From NCBI RefSeq assembly GCF_000018405.1, contig NC_009943.1, forward strand, positions 2,855,001 to 2,919,000: a stretch of 64,000 nucleotides of DNA, written 5' to 3'. The notes under the pieces are model-generated. The model saw only the letters and a program-made list of their open reading frames with translations, was not told where the DNA came from and did no database searches. This DNA is from Desulfosudis oleivorans Hxd3. GTDB lineage: Bacteria; Desulfobacterota; Desulfobacteria; Desulfobacterales; Desulfosudaceae. The position numbers were made by a program, and so were the translations under genes. Positions 27,031 through 34,798 of this stretch are shown piece after piece (the stretch's first letter is position 1; each line of letters starts with the position of its first letter).

Positions 27031-28539
27031 CTATTTTGACATGATCTCTGACGGCGATTCGGTGGTGGGGAGCGACACCGTAAATGTGGTGCCCTGGCCA
27101 GGACTGCTGGTGAGGTGGATATAGCCGCCCAGTTTCTTGATAATGCCCCGGGAAACGGACAGGCCCAGGCCGGTGCCCTTTCCCTGGCCCTTGGTGGTGA
27201 AAAAAGGCTCAAAAATGCGGCCCTGAATATGCTCGGGAATGCCCGGCCCGTTGTCGCTGACCGTCACCAGCACATAACCGGGCATCTTGTCTTTCCCCAC
27301 CTTGACGTGAATCTGCCCGCCCGGAGGCAGCACATCCACGGCATTGAGAATCAGGTTGACAAAAACCTGTTTGAGTTTCTGTTCATCCCCGTGAATCCGG
27401 GGCAGGTTGGGCTCGCAGGAGACCGTCAGCTCCACCTTGGCGAACCTGACCTGGTTGGCCACCAGCCGGGCTGAATCCTCCACGATCTTGTCCATCTCCA
27501 GGGGGGCCAGCTGTGTCTCCCCTTCCCTGGCAAAGTCCAAAAGGTTTTTCACCACCCGCCGTGCCCGTTCGGTTTCGCTGATCACATCGTTGACCATGTC
27601 GAGTTTTTCCTGGTCGGAGAGGGTGGCAAAATCCTCGGTCAGCATGGACGCGGTCAGCAGGGTGTTGTTGAGGGGGTTGTTGAGTTCATGGGCCACGCCC
27701 GCCACAAGCGTGCCGATGGCCCGGAGTTTGTGGGACTCCAGCAGCACCTTGTGTTTGTGGTCCAACTCCTTGATCATGTGGTTGAAAGCCTCGGCCAGCT
27801 TGGTAAACTCATCCTTGTATTTGCGGGCCGGCAGAATGGGAGAAAAGTCACCCTCCCCGATCCGCCGGGTATACTCCATGAAACGGTTCAGGGTCAACAC
27901 CAACTGCCGGGTCAGGAAAACCGTCACAAACACCATCAACACAAACACAACGGACATGAAGTAAAGGGGCACGCGCTTGGCCAGAAGGAACATGCGGCGG
28001 ACCGATTTCTGCTCTTTTTCCACGAAATCTTCGGCAAAGGCCACCATCTGGCCCCCGAACTCGCGCAGGTCCGGAACGATTCGCTCCTGTGCGGTCTCAT
28101 TCCCGGCCCGGCCCAGCAGCACCAGCTGCTCGTGGTATGCCGCCACCAGGGTGGACATGGTGCGGTAGTGCTCCCGGCCCAGGATCTTTTCAATTGTCGC
28201 GGTGTTGTTTGTCAGGATGGCGTCCGCCACCTCCAGGTGTTCATGGGCCTCCTGCAGGCCGGTGCCGTAGAGCAGGTAGTTTTTTTCAAACCGCCGGGCC
28301 TGTTGAATCTCCACCAGGTAGCTGTCCGCCACCTCCAGAAAGTTTATCTTGTGCTCAAGTTTTGTAAGAATCCAGTAGGACCAGCCGGTCACGGTCAGGG
28401 AGAGAATAAAAAAGAGAAAAAACGAAACCGCCACCTTCAGCCGAATGCTGATCGACGGACGCCGGTGCAGGGGTATGTTTTCCGGCTCGCTGCTGTAGTC
28501 GTTTGACCAGGAACTGAGCATCTCTCTATAGCGTCTCAT
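27031..28539 (-). CDS. HAMP-containing sensor histidine kinase
   Basis: The 502-residue protein has two membrane helices (about 35-58 and 190-215) enclosing a helical four-helix-bundle-like sensor. A HAMP segment follows (YTRRIGEGDFSPILPARKYK), then the H-box VAGVAHELNNPLNN, N-box NLILNAVDVLPPGG, G1 VSDNGPGIP, F-box FEPFFTTKGQG and G2 GTGLGLSVSRG. It is a complete NtrB/ZraS-like kinase. It is the last gene of the ten-gene leftward block and the only kinase there, so it may phosphorylate the receiver-only proteins or the NtrC-type regulator. ATG 28539 is used; a TTG at 28578 is an alternative. Confidence 0.92.
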   Translation of the reverse strand: MRRYREMLSSWSNDYSSEPENIPLHRRPSISIRLKVAVSFFLFFILSLTVTGWSYWILTKLEHKINFLEVADSYLVEIQQARRFEKNYLLYGTGLQEAHEHLEVADAILTNNTATIEKILGREHYRTMSTLVAAYHEQLVLLGRAGNETAQERIVPDLREFGGQMVAFAEDFVEKEQKSVRRMFLLAKRVPLYFMSVVFVLMVFVTVFLTRQLVLTLNRFMEYTRRIGEGDFSPILPARKYKDEFTKLAEAFNHMIKELDHKHKVLLESHKLRAIGTLVAGVAHELNNPLNNTLLTASMLTEDFATLSDQEKLDMVNDVISETERARRVVKNLLDFAREGETQLAPLEMDKIVEDSARLVANQVRFAKVELTVSCEPNLPRIHGDEQKLKQVFVNLILNAVDVLPPGGQIHVKVGKDKMPGYVLVTVSDNGPGIPEHIQGRIFEPFFTTKGQGKGTGLGLSVSRGIIKKLGGYIHLTSSPGQGTTFTVSLPTTESPSEIMSK

Positions 28540-28669
28540 TCGATCAAAGCCCCCTCTCCAGGACAAGGCCGTGTTCAAGTCGGTCCCGGCGGCACGTGGA
28601 CCGTATTTTATTCTACACCCGAACCGGTGCGGCGTCCCGCTTTTTTTCCGCTACGCAGCTGGCCGGGCG

Positions 28670-31129
28670 TCAACCGAACATGCCGAACTGCTCGTCAAGA
28701 AAATAGGCGACGTACCGTTTGACGGCATCATCGGTCTGAAGCACGGCGTCCAGCTGCCGGGCGCACACGATCAGGCGGCCCAGGCACTCCAACGCCTTTT
28801 CCGAATCCGCCCGCGGATAGCGCCTCAGCCAGGCGGTCACCAGGTCCCCGCTGCGGTCCACGCCAAAACCGGATTCGCGCAACACCCGCTCCAGGAAACG
28901 GGCCCGCCGCTGTCGATTCTCTTCCCTGCCGCCACCGCCGCGAAAACGAAAATGCACGTGGTTATGGTCCGCCCCCGGCCCCACCATGGCGTCGATCATG
29001 GCGTAGTGATAGGCAAACCGGGCGTTGAGATTCATGTAGTCCCCTGCCACAATGGCGTAGTTCTTGTCTGAAGGGCGCCGGGGCCCCTTGTTGCCGCCCA
29101 GCACCGCTTCCTTGAAATCAGAGGGCATGCCCTGCATGGCCCTTCCCCACCGTTCCGCCCAGACCAGCCGGGAATCTGAAACCCCCCGCCACAGAGCCTG
29201 GAATGGCACACTGGCCACAGTATTCGCCGTGACCCGCCGAAGCTCCGGGGGAATGGACCGGTCCAGGTCGATCAACTGGAACTTCACCGGCAGGTCGGTG
29301 TCCAGCTTCCTGCTTGTCCGGTGCAGGCCCCGTTTCTGACGGTCCCCGAATCCAAACATGGCCCGCACCGACATCTCATGCATAAATCGCAGCGTGTCAT
29401 GAACCGATCGGCATGACTTGGCCTTGAAAGAGGATGCGTCCGGGTCCAGCAGGTTCAGGCCCAGCACCAGGTCGTACAGGGGGCCGGCCTTTGGGGGACG
29501 GCGGTTACCAGCGCCGATACGGGCCATCACCCGCTCCCGGATGCCGGGCCAGCGGCTGCCGTCATACACACGCCGCCGGGTGGCGTTAACGCTGACCACG
29601 TTCCGGGCGGACAGGGCTGACGCATGCCGTCCCACCCTGAAAAGGCAGGGAACGCCAAACTCACGGACCAGGGTCGCCAGGTGGCCCACCGGGTTGCCTT
29701 CCATGACCAGAAGCGCGGCCACTTTCGGCAGGATGGAGGCCAGTTCGGGCCGGGGCTGTTCCACCAGCACTACGGCGCCTTCCGGCACGTCGGAAAGCGG
29801 GGTGTCGGCATTCAGCACGGTCACCGGTCCCTCGGCCCTTCCCGGAAAGATGGTGATGCCGCCCTCCAGCAGGGGCGATTCATTCTTATGCGCCGGCGCC
29901 TTTGCCGGGGTCTGGTCCGGCCCGGCAACCGAAAGCCGGCGGGCCTGCAGGAACCACACAGCGCCGTTTTTGTCCACGGCCCACTCCATGTCCAGGGCAT
30001 GACCGAACTTTTCCGCGGCCCGGCAGGCACGGTCGGTGATTTCCAGCACCCTGGATTCGTCCAGGTATCCCGTGTCGCCCTTTTCCCCGGCCGCCAGCAC
30101 CATTTCAACGATCCTGCGCGGTGAGCCCCGGGAAACACGGAACGTGTCCGCCGGGACCTCGCCCCTGACCATTCGGTCGGCCAGACCGGAGACCGCGCTG
30201 AGGGTCAGGGTGTTGGACGCGGCATTTCCGGCATCCTCGGTATAAATCACGCCGGCGGCCGCCGGTTCGATCATGGGCATGAAAAGCACCGCCATGGGCG
30301 TGGCCACTTCGCGAATGTTGTGATGTATGCGGTACCTTACCGCACGGTCTGAAAAACGGCCGGCCAGTACATGGCGATATGCGGTGATCAGGTCCCGGCT
30401 GTTGACCTGAAGTTCGCTGTCGAACTGCCCGGCAAACGACAGGGGGCCGTCCTCGCTGACCGCCGATGACCGGACGGCCCACAACAGGTCCGGACCGATT
30501 TCTTCCGCCTGCGCCCGAATCATTTTTCCGATCTCCTCGTTGACCGCCGCCTCCCGCACCATCTGCCGGATAGTCCTTGTTCTGGACTGAAACCGGTCGC
30601 CATCTTCGGTGACATCCAGGTCGGCCAGCAGCAGGCGAATACGATCGTCCAGATGGTTCTCCTCGATCAGCCGATCATAAGCGGCGGTGGTGACCACGAA
30701 TCCCGCAGGCACCTGCTCCGGAAAATAACGGGCCAATTGGGCCAGGCCGGCGGCCTTCCCGCCGACCAGCGCCGAATCGGCGGCCGCGGGGTCGGCCAAG
30801 CCGACCACCAGGGACCGGTCACCGGCGGGCCGGCTTTCCGCCAATACCCGGTCCGTGTCACCGCGCAGCCGAAAAAGAACATCGTAAAGCTCCGTGTGGC
30901 GGTCGTCGGTCATCAGGTTTAATTCCTGGGCCATGAGCAGCGACTCGGTAATCAGCCGCCCGATGGGACGCCGAATGCGCTTGTCATAGTGGTGCATGTG
31001 ATTCAGGTCCGCTTCCAGGTCGCTGAGGATCTGAAGCGCGCCGCCGTTTTTGTTCAGCAGCGAGCGAAGGGTTTCATAGCGAAACCGGAACCGGTGGTTG
31101 TCCGGCTTTGTGTTCAGCTGGTGCGTCAT
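28670..31129 (-). CDS. PEP-synthase-like dikinase with unfamiliar C-terminal domain
   Basis: The 819-residue protein has a helical N-terminus (1-100), then the ATP-grasp domain of pyruvate phosphate/water dikinases at about 115-400: ALVGGKAAGLAQLARYFPEQ, DLLWAVRSSAVSEDGPLSFA, and DMEWAVDKNGAVWFLQARRL. A swivelling phosphohistidine domain at about 430-525 keeps the histidine in NPVGHLATLVREFGVPCL. The PEP-binding TIM barrel of true PEP synthases is absent. Instead residues 545-819 form a domain I do not recognise, with HNHVHFRFRGGGG near 735. It should move a phosphate from ATP through histidine to an unknown acceptor, as in rifampin-type phosphotransferases. It lies 35 bases after a receiver-only regulator. 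Confidence 0.8.
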   Translation of the reverse strand: MTHQLNTKPDNHRFRFRYETLRSLLNKNGGALQILSDLEADLNHMHHYDKRIRRPIGRLITESLLMAQELNLMTDDRHTELYDVLFRLRGDTDRVLAESRPAGDRSLVVGLADPAAADSALVGGKAAGLAQLARYFPEQVPAGFVVTTAAYDRLIEENHLDDRIRLLLADLDVTEDGDRFQSRTRTIRQMVREAAVNEEIGKMIRAQAEEIGPDLLWAVRSSAVSEDGPLSFAGQFDSELQVNSRDLITAYRHVLAGRFSDRAVRYRIHHNIREVATPMAVLFMPMIEPAAAGVIYTEDAGNAASNTLTLSAVSGLADRMVRGEVPADTFRVSRGSPRRIVEMVLAAGEKGDTGYLDESRVLEITDRACRAAEKFGHALDMEWAVDKNGAVWFLQARRLSVAGPDQTPAKAPAHKNESPLLEGGITIFPGRAEGPVTVLNADTPLSDVPEGAVVLVEQPRPELASILPKVAALLVMEGNPVGHLATLVREFGVPCLFRVGRHASALSARNVVSVNATRRRVYDGSRWPGIRERVMARIGAGNRRPPKAGPLYDLVLGLNLLDPDASSFKAKSCRSVHDTLRFMHEMSVRAMFGFGDRQKRGLHRTSRKLDTDLPVKFQLIDLDRSIPPELRRVTANTVASVPFQALWRGVSDSRLVWAERWGRAMQGMPSDFKEAVLGGNKGPRRPSDKNYAIVAGDYMNLNARFAYHYAMIDAMVGPGADHNHVHFRFRGGGGREENRQRRARFLERVLRESGFGVDRSGDLVTAWLRRYPRADSEKALECLGRLIVCARQLDAVLQTDDAVKRYVAYFLDEQFGMFG

Positions 31130-31164
31130 ATCGGTCCTCCTTCACTTCAGGGGGCAGCCACCCG

Positions 31165-31545
31165 TCATGGTCTCAGCTCTCTGGACGCCCGTTCGATAAT
31201 GGCGCGCAGGTCCGCCGGTTTGAAGGGTTTGGCGATGAAGTCAAAGGCCCCTTTTGATAAGGCCTCCCGGGCGATCTCGACCGTGGCATATCCGGTAATC
31301 AGTATCACCTTGGTCTGCCGGGACATGGCCAGGATCTGTTCCAGGATCTCAAGCCCGTCGATTTTCTCCATACGAATATCGGTGACAACGATATCAAACG
31401 GCTGTTTTTCAAACCGGGCCAGGGCGGTCTCGCCGTCCTCAAAGGTCTCCACCACGTCCCCTGTTTTCTCCAGGGCCGGCTTGAGGCGTTTGCCCACGAT
31501 GTTTTCATCATCAATGACCATAATTCTCAGCGGCTGTTGCGACAT
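31165..31545 (-). CDS. Receiver-only response regulator
   Basis: The 126-residue protein is a single REC domain: acidic pair in IMVIDDE (residues 9-15), phospho-acceptor D in DIVVTDIRMEKIDG, T in VILITGYA and K in FIAKPFKP. There is no output domain, so it probably acts by protein contact or phosphotransfer. It is a clear paralogue of the regulator at 32597-33016 (both share KRLKPAL or RRLKPAL and FDFIAKPF). It sits between an unknown gene and the dikinase gene with gaps near 30 bases. Confidence 0.9.
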   Translation of the reverse strand: MSQQPLRIMVIDDENIVGKRLKPALEKTGDVVETFEDGETALARFEKQPFDIVVTDIRMEKIDGLEILEQILAMSRQTKVILITGYATVEIAREALSKGAFDFIAKPFKPADLRAIIERASRELRP

Positions 31546-31576
31546 GGCTCCTCTCCTTTTTTACAAAAACAGTTAA

Positions 31577-32548
31577 TCATTCCCCGGCCCAGAGCCCTTC
31601 GTCAAAAAGTCCCCGGCCCATGGCCGCCAGGCTCTTTTCGATGGCGCTTGCCGACATATCGAGGCTCCACGCTATCCGGGCCTGTGCGGCGGCCTCCACG
31701 TGAAGACCCCGGGGGAGAAGTGTTTCCAGCAGGCCGGGCCGGTCGGTATAGACAAAAATAAAATCCGACGGCTCGTATCCGCTGGCCAGCGCCTCCAACC
31801 GAAAGCACGGGCCCGGCCCCAGCCGGTTAAGGCTCAGGTGGTACTCATCCACCGCCGCCACCCATGCCGCCTTGCCCGGCGCGGCACCGCCGGTATCCGC
31901 TGCCTTATCCCGGTGCACATCCATGAGCAGGTGCCGAAGGGGAATACTGTTGAAACCGGCCACGGACCGTTTCTGGACCGGCAGCGACAGGGGGTCTCTC
32001 CACAGATCGACCAGGTAGATATCCATGTCCGCGGCCCGGAGATTGCCGCTGTCAAACAGCGACGTCCTTTTTACGGCACCGGCACCAAGGCGACCCTGCA
32101 TCACGTCAAGAAAAGCCTTTTTCATAAGGGCCATCACCGTTTTCTCCGGCACCGCAGGGTCGTCAAACCATTGCAACGCATCGGCCAGAAGCTTATACTC
32201 CGGATCTTCGGCGTCGCCGACGCTTTCCACCGGCCCCGTGATAAGGTGTCGGGCCGCCTGCTTCAGCCGGTCATGGGCGGCATACAGCGACGCACCTTTT
32301 TCCGGAACCAGCACGCCGGCGTCATACACCATCATGCCCAGCCGGTCCACCACGCTGTCGATAAGGGAAACCACATAATGGCGGTCAAAAATATACTCCC
32401 CGGCCACTTTTTCCCGCCCGTCAGCAGCAAGCTCCAGAAGGGCCCGCGCGTTTTCAAGAAACTTCTTGAACCGAAGGGTCTGAACAGAAAAATCCCGAAC
32501 CCCTGTCTCCCCGTGGCCCAGTTTTTTAAGTTTTCCCAGTATTCCCAT
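31577..32548 (-). CDS. Conserved-looking protein of unknown function
   Basis: The 323-residue soluble protein is not recognised. It begins MGILGKLKKLGHGETGVRDF and continues as a helical segment (about 20-150), then a mixed region with RHLLMDVHRDKAAD and PSDFIFVYTDRPGLLETLLP. No signal peptide, membrane helix or nucleotide-binding motif is visible. AAGGAGG precedes the ATG, a strong translation signal. It lies between the two paralogous receiver-only regulators, so it may be their partner. Confidence 0.75.
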   Translation of the reverse strand: MGILGKLKKLGHGETGVRDFSVQTLRFKKFLENARALLELAADGREKVAGEYIFDRHYVVSLIDSVVDRLGMMVYDAGVLVPEKGASLYAAHDRLKQAARHLITGPVESVGDAEDPEYKLLADALQWFDDPAVPEKTVMALMKKAFLDVMQGRLGAGAVKRTSLFDSGNLRAADMDIYLVDLWRDPLSLPVQKRSVAGFNSIPLRHLLMDVHRDKAADTGGAAPGKAAWVAAVDEYHLSLNRLGPGPCFRLEALASGYEPSDFIFVYTDRPGLLETLLPRGLHVEAAAQARIAWSLDMSASAIEKSLAAMGRGLFDEGLWAGE

Positions 32549-32596
32549 GTGCCCACCTCCTTGCGTAAACCGGCACCGGCCAGCGCCGGCGGGGAT

Positions 32597-33016
32597 CTAT
32601 TGGTCCGCCGGCGTGTCCCCGTCCGGCGCGGTATCAAGAAAAATCCCCATGTCCTCGGCGGCGCGGAGAATGATCCGCCGAAGGTCGTCCGGCCGAAAGG
32701 GCTTGGCGATAAAGTCAAACACGCCCTTGCCCATGGCCTCCCGGGCCAGGTCCATCTTTGCGTACCCGGTGATCAGGATCACCCTGGTGCCGGGCCACCG
32801 CCGCTGCACATGTTCCAGTACCTGAATACCGTCCATGCCTTCCATGCGAATGTCGGTCACCACCACATCAAACTGCTTCTCATCGATCCGGGCCACCGCG
32901 GCCATGGGGTCCTCAAACCCCTCCACGTTGCACCCGATCTTGTCCAGCGCCGGTTTCAGGCGCCGGCCAACGATGGGCTCATCATCCAGCAGCAGCACTT
33001 CCAGTGTTCTGGCCAT
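32597..33016 (-). CDS. Receiver-only response regulator
   Basis: The 139-residue protein is one REC domain: LLLDDEPIVGRRLKPALDK, phospho-acceptor D in DVVVTDIRMEGMDG, T in VILITGYA and K in FIAKPFRP, with a short acidic tail. No output domain follows. The start ATG 33016 is chosen because AAGGAG lies six bases upstream; the longer frame from 33052 has no such site. It is a duplicate of the regulator at 31165-31545. Confidence 0.9.
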   Translation of the reverse strand: MARTLEVLLLDDEPIVGRRLKPALDKIGCNVEGFEDPMAAVARIDEKQFDVVVTDIRMEGMDGIQVLEHVQRRWPGTRVILITGYAKMDLAREAMGKGVFDFIAKPFRPDDLRRIILRAAEDMGIFLDTAPDGDTPADQ

Positions 33017-33108
33017 ATCCATCTCCTTGTCTGCGGATTGGCGGCGACGCAAACGCCCGCCTGTCCGCGCAGCGTTGCGAACGGCTATGAGCTGCCGGTC
33101 GCAAAGGC

Positions 33109-33921
33109 CTACCCCGCTTTCCCGAAAATATTATTCCGCACATGCACCTCCACGTAACCGACGCCCGGAATCTGACCGGCCAGCTGCTTGATGGTCTCGA
33201 CCTTCTCCCTTTTCCGCCGGTTCAACGCACGGGTGGTCACCACCACCGAACCGTCCCTGGCCTGGACCTGCATGTCGCTCATGGATTTCAAAAGCGCGGC
33301 CCGTACCTGAGCCGCCAGGGCCAGGTCGGTAAGGCATTTGGTGGAATAGGTCATGCTCTGAAACTTCCGGTACGCCGAGGCCCCCACGATGGTGCGGACC
33401 GCCTCCACCGGGTCGATCTGGTCCAGACTGACCACCAGATCATAGCCGGCCGGATCGGCCTCGTCCTTCTGGTAAGCGGCCATGGACCATGCCGTGCGAC
33501 GCCGGTTTATGCGAGACCTCTGTTTTTCCACCTTCTCCAGGCTACCGCCTTCCCGCTCAGCAGCTTCCCGGCATGCCTGTTTTCCCGTCAGAACACGAAT
33601 TTTCATGGCATGAGAAACGCCGTTGACGTAAAGATGCGCACCCACGTCCCGGCAGACGATGTTGTCGGCCAGCAGGCGGTCCAGCACCTCGGCTTCGATA
33701 CAGGCAAGGCAATAACGCCACTGGCGGGGCGGTAACCGCCGCAGCAGGGAAGGCCGGTTATCCAGTGCGTCGTTGAGCCGTTCCGGTTTCACGCCATACC
33801 GGTTCGCCGCGTCATGGAGAACCCGCCGGTCCAGCAGGGCGTAGCCTTTTTCTTCGGCAACCTTTTCCGCGATCATTGCCTCCGTTTCGGCAACATCCGA
33901 AGAAATTATGATAATAGACAT
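33109..33921 (-). CDS. Degenerate cytidylate-kinase-like protein with BON-like tail
   Basis: The 270-residue protein aligns with the cytidylate-kinase-like protein encoded just upstream, but its N-terminus reads SIIIISSDVAETEAMIAEKV, with no glycine-rich P-loop. The lid region (KQRSRINRRRTAWSMAAYQK) and YDLVVSLDQIDPVEAV remain. Residues 200-265 look like a BON domain (LALAAQVRAALLKSMSDMQV, ending IPGVGYVEVHVRN). It is probably a non-catalytic sensor or partner of the intact paralogue. The gene lies 34 bases after it. Confidence 0.75.
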   Translation of the reverse strand: MSIIIISSDVAETEAMIAEKVAEEKGYALLDRRVLHDAANRYGVKPERLNDALDNRPSLLRRLPPRQWRYCLACIEAEVLDRLLADNIVCRDVGAHLYVNGVSHAMKIRVLTGKQACREAAEREGGSLEKVEKQRSRINRRRTAWSMAAYQKDEADPAGYDLVVSLDQIDPVEAVRTIVGASAYRKFQSMTYSTKCLTDLALAAQVRAALLKSMSDMQVQARDGSVVVTTRALNRRKREKVETIKQLAGQIPGVGYVEVHVRNNIFGKAG

Positions 33922-33955
33922 GACCCTCTCCTTATAATTTCCGCGCTATTTTCCG

Positions 33956-34771
33956 TCAGACGGCCTCCGCAGGCACCACCACTCCCGAATGAATCTCAAT
34001 ATGAAAAATGCCTTCCACCGTTTCTCGAACACGATCGATCTTTTTGGCAAGCTTCCCGCTGCCGTGATCCGACCCGGTCCCGGTGTACACCAGCACGTTC
34101 CCGTATTCACAGGTCACACCCACATGGGGAAACTCATCCACCAGGGCCGCCTTGACCCGGCAGGCCACGGCCATGTCCGATACCTGCCGGCGGTTTTTCT
34201 CCGTTGCCTGAAACCCATCGGTGCCGGCGGCCTGGCAGATAAAATCCACGGCATTGTCCACGGAAAGCGTGTCAATGCAGATGGTCAGGTCATAGAGGGA
34301 GGCGTCCCAGGGATCCTGACCGTACAGGGCCTGAGTCCATTTCCGGCGCTGCCGGTCGTCTTCCTGAATGCGGTTTCGCGCCTCATCCGCTGGAATCCGA
34401 TCCCGCTTCATGACCACGGCGACGCGCTTTTCCATGTCCGCGTTGATCCGTACCTTGAGCACCTGGGAAAGCCCCTTGAGCAGCAGGTGGCCGGCCAGGC
34501 CGTGGTAGACCACGTTGTCCGCCACCACCTGTTCCACCAGGGCCGAACGGATATAGGCCACGTAGGACTGGCTGCTGTGACGGTAGCGATCCAGAATGCC
34601 CGGCGCGTCGTGAATGGCCTTTTCCAGCTTGATCTCAGGCACGTTGAACCGGCTGCTGGCGTCCAGCAGTACCTCCCGGCTGATCAGCCGATAGCCCAGC
34701 CGCCGGGCCACCTGTTCGGCCACGGCCTTTCCCATGGAGGAGGACCCCCGTGAAATCGTTATAATTGCCAT
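33956..34771 (-). CDS. Cytidylate-kinase-like family protein with BON-like tail
   Basis: The 271-residue protein begins MAIITISRGSSSMGKAVAEQ, the P-loop form of the cytidylate-kinase-like family (SRGSxSxGK). It has the RLISREVLLDAS segment, a lid region (DRQRRKWTQALYGQDPWDAS), and YDLTICIDTLSVDNAVDF. Residues 200-265 again look BON-like. Many members of this family are not metabolic CMP kinases and sit in signalling clusters. AAGGAG precedes the ATG. It follows the SLC13 transporter gene by 27 bases. Confidence 0.8.
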   Translation of the reverse strand: MAIITISRGSSSMGKAVAEQVARRLGYRLISREVLLDASSRFNVPEIKLEKAIHDAPGILDRYRHSSQSYVAYIRSALVEQVVADNVVYHGLAGHLLLKGLSQVLKVRINADMEKRVAVVMKRDRIPADEARNRIQEDDRQRRKWTQALYGQDPWDASLYDLTICIDTLSVDNAVDFICQAAGTDGFQATEKNRRQVSDMAVACRVKAALVDEFPHVGVTCEYGNVLVYTGTGSDHGSGKLAKKIDRVRETVEGIFHIEIHSGVVVPAEAV

Positions 34772-34798
34772 ATTCAGACTCCTTGATGTGAAACGTGC

